Shown here: positions 17,346 through 26,455 of the stretch, one piece after another
Numbering within the stretch: the stretch's first letter is position 1
Layout: each line of letters opens with the position of its first letter
Origin: Bacteroidota bacterium
GTDB taxonomy: Bacteria > Bacteroidota > Bacteroidia > Palsa-965
Direction of reading: 5' to 3'
Length of the DNA stretch: 64,000 nt
Assembly: GCA_020402865.1 (NCBI GenBank)
Contig: JADBYT010000002.1
Span: forward strand, 434,001 to 498,000
Translations under genes and position numbers: made by a program
Notes under the pieces: generated by a model
Told to the model about the DNA's origin: nothing
The model's input: the letters and a program-made list of their open reading frames with translations, nothing else
The model's database searches: none

Positions 17346-18359
17346 ATGAAAAAAACAGTTTTTGTTTTTGTACTTCTCCTCGCTGCCGTTTGTGCCGATG
17401 CGAAAAAAGTAAAATTCTCAGTCGATATGTCGTCGTGGCAATTAACCGCAAACGGCGTTCATATTACCGGCGATTTTCAGGACGAAGCCGGTTTGGGCAG
17501 CGACTGGGATCCGGCTACGGCAGCCATGACACAGGATGCCGCTGATACAAATATCTATACGCTTGTAGTTGATCTTCCGGCGTTCCGAGCGTATGAATAC
17601 AAGTTTGTAAACGGCATTTTCGGCTACGAGCAGGAGTTTGTACCGCTGCAGTCGCGTGTGAATTATAACTTCATTGACAGCCGCTGGATTTATCTGGATT
17701 CGCTGGACAATGATACGCTGGATATTGGTGCCATACGTTTCAGCGGTAATGCGCCTGCGGGTAAGCAGCTTGTGCGTTTTTACGTGGATATGCAAAACGA
17801 AACTTCGGTAAGTACCGCCGGTGTACACCTGGCAGGCTGGTTTCAGAACTGGAGCGCATCAGCCACGCGCATGTATTCGTTTGACGGGAATGTGTATGAA
17901 TACTTAACTTATGTGGACAGCAACAATACCACGGCGGTGTATGAATACAAATTTCTGAACGGTAACACCCCGCCGGATTACGAAAGCCTGCAAAGCTGGT
18001 GTGCTTCGGCAAATAATTACCGCTACATTTCGGTAAACAGCGACACGATGCTGAATACGGTTTGTTTCAGCAGCTGCGGGGCGTGTACAACGGTGGGCAT
18101 GAATGAAGTTGCAGCTGCGAAAGTGAATGTATATCCCAATCCGGCACACGATATACTGAATATGAATATGCCCGAAGGTGTAAATGTGTGTACCGTGCAA
18201 TTGACAGATGCTGCGGGGCGAATGGTGTATGAATTGCAAAATGCAACCGCTGCACAAATGCAGCTCAACGTGCAGCAATTTGATGCCGGGTTATATGTGC
18301 TGCGTATAGCCGATGCGGCAACGGCTCAGGTATGGCAGCAACGTGTAATTATTAATTGA
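17346..18359 (+). CDS. Secreted two-domain carbohydrate-binding-like protein with T9SS sorting domain
   Basis: A 337-residue protein with signal peptide MKKTVFVFVLLLAAVCADA. It contains two similar domains, each starting with a VDM strand (KFSVDMSSWQL and RFYVDMQNET), then GVHITGDFQDE or GVHLAGWFQNW and a YEYKF core (AYEYKFVNG, VYEYKFLNG). This is the glycogen/starch-binding-like fold often found beside CotH proteins. The tail VNVYPNPAHDILNM starts a T9SS type A domain. No catalytic residues were seen. It lies between the ASST-like and CotH genes and is probably co-transcribed with both. Confidence 0.75.
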   Translation: MKKTVFVFVLLLAAVCADAKKVKFSVDMSSWQLTANGVHITGDFQDEAGLGSDWDPATAAMTQDAADTNIYTLVVDLPAFRAYEYKFVNGIFGYEQEFVPLQSRVNYNFIDSRWIYLDSLDNDTLDIGAIRFSGNAPAGKQLVRFYVDMQNETSVSTAGVHLAGWFQNWSASATRMYSFDGNVYEYLTYVDSNNTTAVYEYKFLNGNTPPDYESLQSWCASANNYRYISVNSDTMLNTVCFSSCGACTTVGMNEVAAAKVNVYPNPAHDILNMNMPEGVNVCTVQLTDAAGRMVYELQNATAAQMQLNVQQFDAGLYVLRIADAATAQVWQQRVIIN

Positions 18360-18372
18360 TTCGCCACGCATA

Positions 18373-20646
18373 ATGCAACCTTTACTTCGGATTAAGCTGC
18401 TGCTTTTGCTTTCGCTTGCAGGATGGAACACATCATACGCACAAGGCAGTTTTTATGCGCGAGATACCATTCAGGTAATCGACATTACGTTTGCGCAAAG
18501 CAACTGGGACTATATGCTTGACACGGCCAAAACGGGCAGCGACGGGTATATTCTTGCTGTGCAATGCGTGATAAACGGTGTGGTGTTTGACAGCGTGGGC
18601 GTGAAATTTAAAGGCAACAGCAGCTACGATTCAAGCCGTACAAAAAATCCGTTGCACATTGAACTTGATTACATTCACGGCAATGCCGACTATCAGGGTT
18701 TTGATAATATAAAACTCGGCAACGGATTTTCCGATCCTTCGGCGGTGCGTGAGGTGCTTGCGTTTGATATACTTGGTAATTATATGGATGCCCCGCGCTC
18801 AAATTTTGCGCGGGTAACCATAAATGGCAATTATTACGGCCTGTTCAGTAATACCGAGTCAATTGATAAGGATTTTCTGAGCACACACTTTTATTCGCAA
18901 AACAATTCATTCTTTAAGTGCAATCCGGTGAATGTGCTGAGCGGACAGGTGCCTAATTTGCTTTATCTCGGTCAGGACAGTGCAAACTATTACAGCCGTT
19001 ACGAGATCAAATCGGCTTATGCCTGGAAAGAACTGATTGCGCTTTGTGATACGCTTGCCAATTCGCCCGCAAGTATTGATACGGTAATTGATGTGGACCG
19101 TGCGCTGTGGATGCTGGCGTTTAACAACGCGCTGGTTAATCTTGACAGTTATACGGGTGCGTTTGCACAAAACTATTATCTCTACCGCGATGACAACAGG
19201 CAGTTTGTGCCTGTTATCTGGGATCTGAACATGTGTTTTGGCGGATTTACCAATACGGGCACAGGTATATTAAATGTAAGTGCCATGCAGCAAATGACCC
19301 CGCTGTTGCATGCTACATACGGCGCCCGCCCGCTCATTGTAAAGCTGCTGGCCGATTCGACCTGCAACCGCATGTACATTGCACACATGCGAACAATTAT
19401 GAGTGAGTTTGTGGCTAACGGTAGTTACCTGACGCTTGGGCAAAACCTGCAAACGCTTATCGACAGTTCGATACAGGCTGAAACGGCGCCGCTGTATCCT
19501 TACGCGGGTTTTCAGCAAAATCTTAATTCAACGGTATCGGGCATTGTGGGTATTTCCACACTTATGAGTGCGCGCGATACTTACCTCAACGGTACAGTGC
19601 AGTTTACTGCGGTGCAGCCGGTGGTAAGTGCAGTAACCGCGTCACCTGCAGCGCCGTTGCTTAACGGTACGGTTTACGTAACGGCTTCCATTACCAATGC
19701 CGCCCAGGTGTGGCTTGGTTTCCGCGATCAGGTGTACCGCCGCTTTTACCGTGTGCCGATGTACGATGATGGCCTGCATCAGGACGGTGCCGCAGGTGAT
19801 AATGTGTATGGCGCATCATTTACGGCAAGTTCGGCGCTGATGCAGTATTACATTTATGCGCAAAATACCAATGCCGGCATATTTTCGCCGCAGCGTGCCG
19901 AGCATGAGTTTTACAGCATAATAGTTGCCACCACCACGCCGCAGGCCGGCGAAGTAGTAATAAACGAATTTGTGGCCAGCAATGCCGCCGGTGCTGTAAA
20001 CGAAGCCGGTAACCACGAAGACTGGATTGAGCTTTACAACCGCACCGCCACACCGTTCAGCCTGAGCGGACTGTATTTGAGCGACGATGCCGGCAATGTA
20101 TTCAAAAGCCCGCTGCCCGATGTTATAATTCCGCCCTACAGCTACCTTATTGTATGGGCCGATGGTAATGCGTCAACAGCACAATATGCGCATTGTAATT
20201 TCAAACTCTCGGCTGCCGGCGAAATGATTTATCTGAGTAATGCAAACGGCAATGTGCTTGACAGTGTAATCTTTGGTGCGCAAACAGCTGATGTGTCGTT
20301 TGGCCGTTGCCCGAATGGTTCAGGTGCTTTTCAGTCGTTTAATCCGCCCACATTCAATGCACTTAATACATGCCCGGCCGGCGTACAGGAAAATGCAGCC
20401 ACAACAGTCAGTACCATTGCCTATCCCAACCCGGCAAACAATCAGGTAACGCTGTTCACCAACCACGCAAACGCGGTAAAAGCCGAGCTTACCGATGCTG
20501 CCGGGCGACTGATTGCACAAAGCATATTCTACAACGACAAAGCCGAAATGACCACCGCCGAATTGCCGCAGGGCATGTATTTCTTCCGCATTGCGAATGA
20601 AGAAGGAACATATATTGACAGCGGGAAAATTCTGATTATGCACTAG
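18373..20646 (+). CDS. CotH kinase family protein with lamin-tail domain and T9SS sorting domain
   Basis: A 757-residue secreted protein. Signal peptide about 1-23. The CotH domain (about 30-400) shows VGVKFKGNSSYDSSRTKNPL, GFDNIKLGNGFSDPS, RVTINGNYYGLFSNTE and FVPVIWDLNMCFGGF, where the late Asp and Asn match the metal/ATP site of CotH protein kinases. A presumed beta-sandwich follows, then a lamin-tail (LTD) domain starting VVINEFVASN with WIELYNRT, and a T9SS type A tail AYPNPANNQVTLF. CotH of Bacillus phosphorylates spore coat proteins; the target of secreted bacterial CotH with LTD is unknown. Last gene of a three-gene T9SS operon. Confidence 0.85.
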   Translation: MQPLLRIKLLLLLSLAGWNTSYAQGSFYARDTIQVIDITFAQSNWDYMLDTAKTGSDGYILAVQCVINGVVFDSVGVKFKGNSSYDSSRTKNPLHIELDYIHGNADYQGFDNIKLGNGFSDPSAVREVLAFDILGNYMDAPRSNFARVTINGNYYGLFSNTESIDKDFLSTHFYSQNNSFFKCNPVNVLSGQVPNLLYLGQDSANYYSRYEIKSAYAWKELIALCDTLANSPASIDTVIDVDRALWMLAFNNALVNLDSYTGAFAQNYYLYRDDNRQFVPVIWDLNMCFGGFTNTGTGILNVSAMQQMTPLLHATYGARPLIVKLLADSTCNRMYIAHMRTIMSEFVANGSYLTLGQNLQTLIDSSIQAETAPLYPYAGFQQNLNSTVSGIVGISTLMSARDTYLNGTVQFTAVQPVVSAVTASPAAPLLNGTVYVTASITNAAQVWLGFRDQVYRRFYRVPMYDDGLHQDGAAGDNVYGASFTASSALMQYYIYAQNTNAGIFSPQRAEHEFYSIIVATTTPQAGEVVINEFVASNAAGAVNEAGNHEDWIELYNRTATPFSLSGLYLSDDAGNVFKSPLPDVIIPPYSYLIVWADGNASTAQYAHCNFKLSAAGEMIYLSNANGNVLDSVIFGAQTADVSFGRCPNGSGAFQSFNPPTFNALNTCPAGVQENAATTVSTIAYPNPANNQVTLFTNHANAVKAELTDAAGRLIAQSIFYNDKAEMTTAELPQGMYFFRIANEEGTYIDSGKILIMH

Positions 20647-20690
20647 GGAATTGATTTGTTTGGTTTTTTGATGCACCAGACAGTATTAAT

Positions 20691-20768
20691 TAGCCCCGGC
20701 TGCAGCGGCACCCCGCAGGAGCCCCTTTTTTAGGGGGCGACGAGGAGTATAGCGGAAGACGGGACAGG
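20691..20768 (+). ncRNA. Candidate structured intergenic element, copy A
   Basis: About 78 bases starting TAGCCCCGGCTGCAGCGG, with a central hairpin GCCCC-TTTTTTA-GGGGGC, then TATAGCGGAAGACGGGAC. This layout (TAGCCC...GCGG, hairpin, TATAGCGGAAnnCGGGA) matches a short element I recall recurring between genes in Bacteroidota; Rfam Flavo-1 is one candidate name, from memory and unverified. A second, inverted copy with the same ends lies about 10 kb away. It could be an RNA or a mobile repeat. Confidence 0.45.
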
Positions 20769-20820
20769 TGTGCATGAAAAGCACTTCAGCGTTTGCTCCT
20801 TTCCATCTTCATCATTCAAT

Positions 20821-20852
20821 AAAAAAACTCAAGCCGGAAAAGCCTGAGTTTA
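20821..20852 (-). terminator. Intrinsic terminator
   Basis: On the minus strand AAACTCAGGC and its partner form a 10-bp stem including one G-U pair, followed by seven T. It lies about 20 bases after the Kazal gene stop. Confidence 0.75.
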
Positions 20853-20871
20853 GTATTGGGGTTACGAACGT

Positions 20872-21339
20872 TTACTGTTCGTACTTAATTACTTTTTTTA
20901 CCCGGTATCCTTCACCCGTAAATAAGATGAGATAATACAATCCGGCAGGAAAAGACCTGAAGTCGATCTGAAACTGAATCTGATCGTTTACGGTAAGTGT
21001 ATTTGTATAATGTATTTTCCCGAAACGGTCGAGTATCTGCACATATACAATATCTGGTAAACGCACCATTGCATTTACGGTAATGTAGTCGATGGGGGGA
21101 TTGGGCGTAAAATCAAAATCCACATCATCGCAAATGGTGTTGCTTGTCCAGGAAATAAGTCCGGCATTTCGGGCAAAGCAGTCGTTGCGGTAAGTATAAC
21201 CGTCGCATCCGCACACGGGCTCCCAGCGCGGATCGCAGGCGCCGCCAAACACAATGCGCGATGTATCAATACATGACTGGGCTGCTGCGGTGCCGGCCAG
21301 TGCGAAGACCAGATACAGTATTGCGAGGTAACTTTTCAT
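20872..21339 (-). CDS. Secreted Kazal-type protease inhibitor-like protein with T9SS-like tail
   Basis: A 155-residue protein starting at MKSYLAILYLVFALAGTAAA (signal peptide). Residues about 22-68 form a Kazal domain: C-(x)n-CDPRWEPVCGCDGYTYRNDCFARNAG-type spacing with PVCGCDG, TYRNDC and a final Cys in TICDD. Kazal domains inhibit serine proteases by a substrate-like loop, here around the residue before PVCG. The C-terminal 75 residues resemble a shortened T9SS type A sorting domain (SFPAGLYYLILFTGEGYRVKKVI) with NPPID in place of the usual PNP motif. Likely cell-surface or secreted, either to guard surface proteins or to block foreign proteases. Confidence 0.82.
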   Translation of the reverse strand: MKSYLAILYLVFALAGTAAAQSCIDTSRIVFGGACDPRWEPVCGCDGYTYRNDCFARNAGLISWTSNTICDDVDFDFTPNPPIDYITVNAMVRLPDIVYVQILDRFGKIHYTNTLTVNDQIQFQIDFRSFPAGLYYLILFTGEGYRVKKVIKYEQ

Positions 21340-21411
21340 TGAAGTAAAGTTAGCCATTCGTTTTGAATGAAGAAAACGAGCAGAGCAGGGTGGGAAATAT
21401 GCGTATCTTTA

Positions 21412-23346
21412 ATGGTGCGAAAATTATTGCCCCTTATCGCGTTGGTTTGTATGCTGAATCAGCTTTCGGCACAAACAGTTATTCAGGTAAATCCGTCTCA
21501 GTCGCCCGTGCAGTCTGTAGCCGATTTCAGGCCGGGCATTTTTTTTGTACCCAAAACGCAGGATGGTTTCAATGCATATTTTAACTCGAATACCCGTTTT
21601 AACGGTGTGCGGTTAAACATTATTGAAAGTGCGCTGAACAACAGCAGCAACCTTTCGCAATGCCTTGCTATTCTTGAGCAGTTCAGAACAGATGTGCTGG
21701 CGGTGAGTCAGCGCAGCCAGCAGCTGGTGCTGATTTTTGAAAAAATGCCTGCGTGGCTCAGCAGTTCAAACAACAGTGCGCCTGCGCAAACGCCGGGCTG
21801 GTCGGTGCTTAACACAAAGCCGCCGGCGAGCTGGACTGCCTGGCAAACGGTGGTGGACAGCATTGTAAGCAAGATAAACAATGCTTGGGGGCTTGATCCG
21901 TATTATGAAGTGTGGAACGAGCCCGACATTGGTTCGTGGACAGGCACGGAAGCTGAATATATGAAACTGTTCCGCACTACGCGTGCGGGCATTAAAGCGG
22001 CTGACGCCAGTGCAAAAGCAGGAGGCCCGGCTGTGAATTACTGGGCAAACGGACTTTCGCGCACGTTCATTCCCGAAAAAATACATGCTGATACGTTTGC
22101 CCGGCATTCGCTTATTGCACATCTGCTCGACAGCTTGGCCATTACGGCCGAGTTGCCTGATTTTCTTTCGTGGCACAACTTTACACCGGCCGAAGCCGAT
22201 TTACTTCAGGCGGCCACAACCGTAAATTCATTTCTGAACAGTCGTCAGCTTCCTGCGCTCCCGCTTATTCTCAGTGAATGGAATGCGCCATCGGCCCTGC
22301 GCGATGTGCCGGCGGGTTTTGCCTTTGTGCAGCGGATAAATCAGAGTGCAGTACTTGATACGTATTATGCATTCGACTGCATTGCCGCCTGGCAGGATTT
22401 TTCGCCATCGCCGGTAGAGTTTCATCAGGATTACGGACTGATAAGTTACGGCGCGCTTGAAAAACCGGTTTGGAAAATGCTGCAGGTAGTGGAGAAGCAT
22501 CAGCATTTGCCGTGGCATACGGCCACACAATTTAACTCCACATTCAATCTTACCAATTATTATTCGGTAAGCGGCGATACGTTGCGGCTGATGCTTACCA
22601 ATCAGAATTTCCCCGGTATTCTTGCCGCATTTCAGGAGCTTGTGTACAGCGGCTGCACATCGGTAGCGCAACTCAATGCCGATGGTTACCTGAATATTCA
22701 AACGGGTGATGTGTCGCGGCTTGATTCGGCATTAAGGAATTTAATTACGGTAAGCGGTACACTTCCTTCAGATGCTTGCATATTAGCTGCGCAAAGTGTG
22801 TATGCGCAGCAGGATTCGTTGTGGCGGCAGGCGCTTGCTGTTCAGCTTCAGGTGCTCTATTTGCAGGGCAACACGGCGGGCAAAATGTATCGTATCGACT
22901 CGACACACAACAATATCATTTATCGTTATGATTCATTGCGCAGTGCCGGATACTCACAAGCAAATGCAATTACATACCTTCTTCCGCAGCAACAACTGCA
23001 GGGCGAAAACATTACGCTGACCAATGGTCAGTTTCAGTTTGCAATGCAACCCAACTCATTTATTATGATTGAAATTCCGGGTGTAATAACCGGACAAAAT
23101 TCACCGGAATTTCTGAAAGCCGAAGTATTTCCCAATCCGGCCGGTGAGCAGGTGCATGTGCAATGCGAAACGCCGGTTGTATCATGGACACTCTGCAACA
23201 TTCAAGGTCAACTGATAAACAGTCAAAGCAAAATAAACACAACCGCATTTTCAATTCCTGTAAATGAACTTGGCAACGGTGTGTATATATTGCATATTGA
23301 AACCCTGACCGGCCGCGTACAGCAACGCATTACGGTTAAGCATTAA
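21412..23346 (+). CDS. GH39-like clan A glycoside hydrolase with T9SS sorting domain
   Basis: A secreted protein of about 644 residues. I prefer the start MVRKLLPLIALVCMLNQLSA, a standard signal peptide; an ATG 15 codons upstream (MKKTSRAG) is an alternative. The catalytic (beta/alpha)8 domain has YYEVWNEPDIGSW with acid/base Glu170, and LILSEWNAPSA with probable nucleophile Glu289, the clan A pattern closest to GH39 (xylosidase/iduronidase family). A beta-sandwich follows and the protein ends with a T9SS type A domain (VFPNPAGEQVHV). Divergent from the Kazal gene and three bases before the YcaQ-like gene. Substrate unknown. Confidence 0.72.
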   Translation: MVRKLLPLIALVCMLNQLSAQTVIQVNPSQSPVQSVADFRPGIFFVPKTQDGFNAYFNSNTRFNGVRLNIIESALNNSSNLSQCLAILEQFRTDVLAVSQRSQQLVLIFEKMPAWLSSSNNSAPAQTPGWSVLNTKPPASWTAWQTVVDSIVSKINNAWGLDPYYEVWNEPDIGSWTGTEAEYMKLFRTTRAGIKAADASAKAGGPAVNYWANGLSRTFIPEKIHADTFARHSLIAHLLDSLAITAELPDFLSWHNFTPAEADLLQAATTVNSFLNSRQLPALPLILSEWNAPSALRDVPAGFAFVQRINQSAVLDTYYAFDCIAAWQDFSPSPVEFHQDYGLISYGALEKPVWKMLQVVEKHQHLPWHTATQFNSTFNLTNYYSVSGDTLRLMLTNQNFPGILAAFQELVYSGCTSVAQLNADGYLNIQTGDVSRLDSALRNLITVSGTLPSDACILAAQSVYAQQDSLWRQALAVQLQVLYLQGNTAGKMYRIDSTHNNIIYRYDSLRSAGYSQANAITYLLPQQQLQGENITLTNGQFQFAMQPNSFIMIEIPGVITGQNSPEFLKAEVFPNPAGEQVHVQCETPVVSWTLCNIQGQLINSQSKINTTAFSIPVNELGNGVYILHIETLTGRVQQRITVKH

Positions 23347-23349
23347 CGT

Positions 23350-24531
23350 ATGCGCCACACATTGCCCGTTTTTTCTGCCGGAGATGTAAAACGGTATGCG
23401 CTGCATGCACAGGGCCTGCTGCAAAAAGGCGGATTCGGTAAAGGCCGTGAGGGTACACTTAATACACTTGAGCATTTAGGGTATGTGCAGCTTGATACGC
23501 TTGCTGTGGTTGCACGGGCGCATCATCATACACTCTACACACGCACGGCAGGCTACGATGAAACGCATCTTGCCGGATTACTGGCTGATAAAAAGGTATT
23601 TGAATACTGGAGCCATGCCGCGTCGTATCTGCCAATGCGCGATTACCGGTTTTCGCTGGTACGGAAGCAGCTTTACCGCAACGGGCAGCAGCACTGGTTT
23701 GTGAGTCATAAAAAGTTGTTGAAGTATGTGCTTGACCGCATTACAGCTGAAGGGCCGTTGCAGGCGCGGCATTTTGAAACCGACCGCAAGCGCGGGAGCT
23801 GGTTTGACTGGAAGCCCGCAAAAGTGGCGCTTGAGCAATTGTTTATGGATGGCACGCTGATGGTGAGTGCGCGGCAGGGTTTTCAGAAAGTGTATGATCT
23901 GGCCGGACGCGTATTGCCTGAAGGCATGAATACGAGTGTGCCTGATGCGCGCGAGTATGCTGCATATTTGATTGAAAGCACGTTGCGGGCACATGGATTT
24001 GCCACGGCAGGGCAAATGACTTATCTGCGCAGAAATGCATTGGTTGCAGTTAAAGACGAACTTCAGCAGCAAACAGAAGCAAAACAGCTTATCTCGTTTC
24101 ATTTGCACGGGAGCAAAGAGGTGTACTATGCGCGGCCGGATTTGTTTGAACAAAAAAATAAACCGGCAAAGCACATTCATTTGCTTTCGCCGTTTGATAA
24201 TTTGCTGATTCAGCGCAGCCGCACCAAACTTGTGTTTGGCTACGACTATCAGGTTGAATGTTATGTGCCCGAAGCAAAACGGAAATTTGGTTATTTCTGT
24301 TTACCGATATTATGGAACGGAGATTTCATTGGCCGTCTCGATCCGAAAGCGGACAAGAAAGCCGGTGTATTTTACATTCGCTCACTGCACATTGAATTTC
24401 CGCCAAAGCAAACCGAAGCATTTTTCAACGACCTGAAACACAAGCTGCGCGAATTTGCCGCATTCAACGGCTGTCATGAAGTAGTGTGCGAAAAAGCTGT
24501 GCCGTTAAAATGGCGAAAGCAGCTGAAGTGA
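23350..24531 (+). CDS. YcaQ/AlkX-family (HTH_42) DNA glycosylase, winged-helix
   Basis: A 393-residue cytoplasmic protein. The N-terminal region has GYVQLDTLAVVARAHHHTLYTR; the QLD triad is the Q-x-D catalytic motif of the crosslink-repair glycosylase family to which E. coli YcaQ belongs. Downstream are EYWSHAASYLPM, the winged-helix wing around GPLQARHFE, and LLSPFDNLLIQRSR, all family hallmarks. The family unhooks interstrand DNA crosslinks and removes some bulky alkyl adducts. The gene begins three bases after the hydrolase stop, so it may be read through from it, though the functions look unrelated. Confidence 0.85.
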   Translation: MRHTLPVFSAGDVKRYALHAQGLLQKGGFGKGREGTLNTLEHLGYVQLDTLAVVARAHHHTLYTRTAGYDETHLAGLLADKKVFEYWSHAASYLPMRDYRFSLVRKQLYRNGQQHWFVSHKKLLKYVLDRITAEGPLQARHFETDRKRGSWFDWKPAKVALEQLFMDGTLMVSARQGFQKVYDLAGRVLPEGMNTSVPDAREYAAYLIESTLRAHGFATAGQMTYLRRNALVAVKDELQQQTEAKQLISFHLHGSKEVYYARPDLFEQKNKPAKHIHLLSPFDNLLIQRSRTKLVFGYDYQVECYVPEAKRKFGYFCLPILWNGDFIGRLDPKADKKAGVFYIRSLHIEFPPKQTEAFFNDLKHKLREFAAFNGCHEVVCEKAVPLKWRKQLK

Positions 24532-24612
24532 ATGTATCTGCCAGGCATGCGTTTTCAGCCACCGATATAGCCCACGACATTTTTTTTGATCGGGCAGAAG
24601 GTATTGAATTGC

Positions 24613-25326
24613 TCAGTATGCATCCACACGCAAGGCCAGCAAACCGCCCCACCAGCCCGGTCTGCGCGAAAGCTCAGTGGGCGACACGGCTACCTGTGAT
24701 GTAATGCCTGCTGTGAGAAACAGTCCGATTTTCCGATTTGAGAAAATGCGGTAGCTTGAATTAAAACTTGCCGTATAAAACGAAGAGCCAACGAAGCTTT
24801 GTTTATACGCATCGGGCATTCCGTTTAAGTAATTACCCGAAAGCAACGCGCTAAACACAATTCCTGCATCGGCATGAAACACAAACCGCTGGTGGTGAAA
24901 TAACCATGTGCGGATGAGTAGCGGAAACTGTACAAAACGTTCAGAAATTTCGCCTCGCCAGTTCATCTGTACGGTACGGGGAATTTGAGCAATCGGGCTT
25001 TCGCTCACCAATGAATCGGCTTCAATGGCGGTGTTTAGTTCCATAAATCCGACACCGGCGGTAATGCAAAAACGTTTCCAGCGTATGAATGTGGGAAATA
25101 CCATTACCGAGCCTCCGCGGCAACGTGCAGGTTGTTCGCTTGCGTTGTAATAGGTTTGCCTGAAATACGGCGTGATATAATGTTGCGGAACGAAAGCGCG
25201 CCCGGCATTGAATGAATTACCGGCAAAAGCCAATGCCTGAAACCGGTATGTTTCGTTGTTGCTTTGGGCAATGATGGCCGGGGAGAGCAACATCGCGGCA
25301 AACAAAAGAAGTGTCGGCGCTTTCAT
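24613..25326 (-). CDS. Outer-membrane beta-barrel-like protein, function unknown
   Basis: A 237-residue exported protein (signal peptide MKAPTLLLFAAMLLSPAIIAQ). Alternating aromatic/hydrophobic strands (RWKRFCITAGVGFMELN, RFVQFPLLIRTWLF, QRFVFHADAGIVFSALLSG, KIGLFLTAGITSQVAVS) suggest a small beta-barrel of the PorT-like type seen in many Bacteroidota. It ends in an aromatic residue, as outer-membrane barrels often do. The precise family is not recognised. Confidence 0.6.
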   Translation of the reverse strand: MKAPTLLLFAAMLLSPAIIAQSNNETYRFQALAFAGNSFNAGRAFVPQHYITPYFRQTYYNASEQPARCRGGSVMVFPTFIRWKRFCITAGVGFMELNTAIEADSLVSESPIAQIPRTVQMNWRGEISERFVQFPLLIRTWLFHHQRFVFHADAGIVFSALLSGNYLNGMPDAYKQSFVGSSFYTASFNSSYRIFSNRKIGLFLTAGITSQVAVSPTELSRRPGWWGGLLALRVDAY

Positions 25327-25360
25327 GGCCGGGGTTATTGGTTAATAAATTAAAGGTAAT

Positions 25361-25915
25361 TTATTTCTTCCAGCTGTAGCAGTTTTTCGCGGCTGTCCAC
25401 TGCCCGTTTGCAAAGCGAAATACATAAGCGCCGCCATTACCACAATACACGCCGCACTGAAAGTTTACGCAAATTACGGCCACTGTTCCGTCTTTCGAAA
25501 ACACAGGTTGCGAGAGTTCGTAAAAACCAACCGGATATTTTTTGAAGTAGTTCGTCCAGGCTTTTGTAGCTTTCTTGGGTGAAAGACCGGCAGCGGGCGC
25601 GTGGCCGGGCGGAAGAATTTTAGCCTCGTTGCCCAAACTGTCTTTCTGCCACATGCCGGCACGGTTTTTCTTTAACTGCTGGTGCATGTAGGCAATATCG
25701 GCTGCGTTCAGGTAGCTTTCGTTTTTTAAGCCTTCAATCAGCAGCGAATCACCTTCGTAATCATCATGAAGAAAAGGCACCATGCGCGGGCTGATGTAGC
25801 TTTTTTCGGTGGCGCCGGCGTTTTGTATGGCTGCGTTGTAGAGGGCGGTATTGTTGGAAACAGGCGGCATTAAAGCCAGAAGAAAAAGTGCAACGAAGGC
25901 GAAATGGTATTTCAT
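25361..25915 (-). CDS. Exported protein of unknown function
   Basis: A 184-residue protein with signal peptide MKYHFAFVALFLLALMPPVS. It contains a beta-rich C-terminal half (FYELSQPVFSKDGTVAVICVN, GGAYVFRFANGQWTAAKNC) with three Cys. The pattern KDGTVAVI...GAYVFR...W resembles proteins that end in a small beta-meander, but no family is assigned. It lies 34 bases upstream of the barrel-like gene on the same strand and may be co-transcribed with it. Confidence 0.6.
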   Translation of the reverse strand: MKYHFAFVALFLLALMPPVSNNTALYNAAIQNAGATEKSYISPRMVPFLHDDYEGDSLLIEGLKNESYLNAADIAYMHQQLKKNRAGMWQKDSLGNEAKILPPGHAPAAGLSPKKATKAWTNYFKKYPVGFYELSQPVFSKDGTVAVICVNFQCGVYCGNGGAYVFRFANGQWTAAKNCYSWKK

Positions 25916-26001
25916 ACGGGTCTGTAATACGGGTTTGTGTTGGAGTGTGAAGTTAACAGCAATTTGAGAATGTTGGATAAAATAGCGAACTTCAATACTG
26001 A

Positions 26002-26448
26002 ATGCGCTTTACTTCGTTTTTCATCACTATGGTCTGGCTTTGGTGCAGCCTGCTTTATGCAGGTTCGGCATCAGCACAGGTGCTTACATCAGCACCTGAT
26101 GATTCGATGTTCTTCTGTGGTGGTGGTTATCCGTTTCCCGAATTTCCGGGTGGACAGGATAGTTTATTCGCTTATTTGTCGCGCGCAATTCATTATCCCA
26201 AAATAGCCGACACTACAATTTCGGGTACCGTGATTATTGAATTTACACTTGACACAACAGGAAATGTTATTGATGCGAAGGTCTTTCGCTCATTGCATCC
26301 GGCTTTTGATTCAGTGGCCTTGCAGGCAATCAGGCAAATGCCGCGCTGGGATGTGCCCGCAGGTGTACTTGGTGGGAACAATCGCAAAAGGAAAGAGTTG
26401 CTGACGATGAGGCAGCCAATTCATTTCTCCAGGAAGAAAAAAGAATAA
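26002..26448 (+). CDS. Small exported TonB C-terminal domain protein
   Basis: A 148-residue protein with a signal peptide or N-terminal anchor (MRFTSFFITMVWLWCSLLYAGSASA) followed directly by a TonB_C domain. The domain has PEFPGGQDSLFAYLSRAIHYP, VIIEFTLDTTGNVIDAKV and LQAIRQMPRWDVPAG. It lacks the long proline-rich spacer needed to span the periplasm, so it is unlikely to energise outer-membrane transport as classical TonB does. Such short forms are common in Bacteroidota and their role is unclear. Confidence 0.82.
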   Translation: MRFTSFFITMVWLWCSLLYAGSASAQVLTSAPDDSMFFCGGGYPFPEFPGGQDSLFAYLSRAIHYPKIADTTISGTVIIEFTLDTTGNVIDAKVFRSLHPAFDSVALQAIRQMPRWDVPAGVLGGNNRKRKELLTMRQPIHFSRKKKE

Positions 26449-26455
26449 CAATTAA

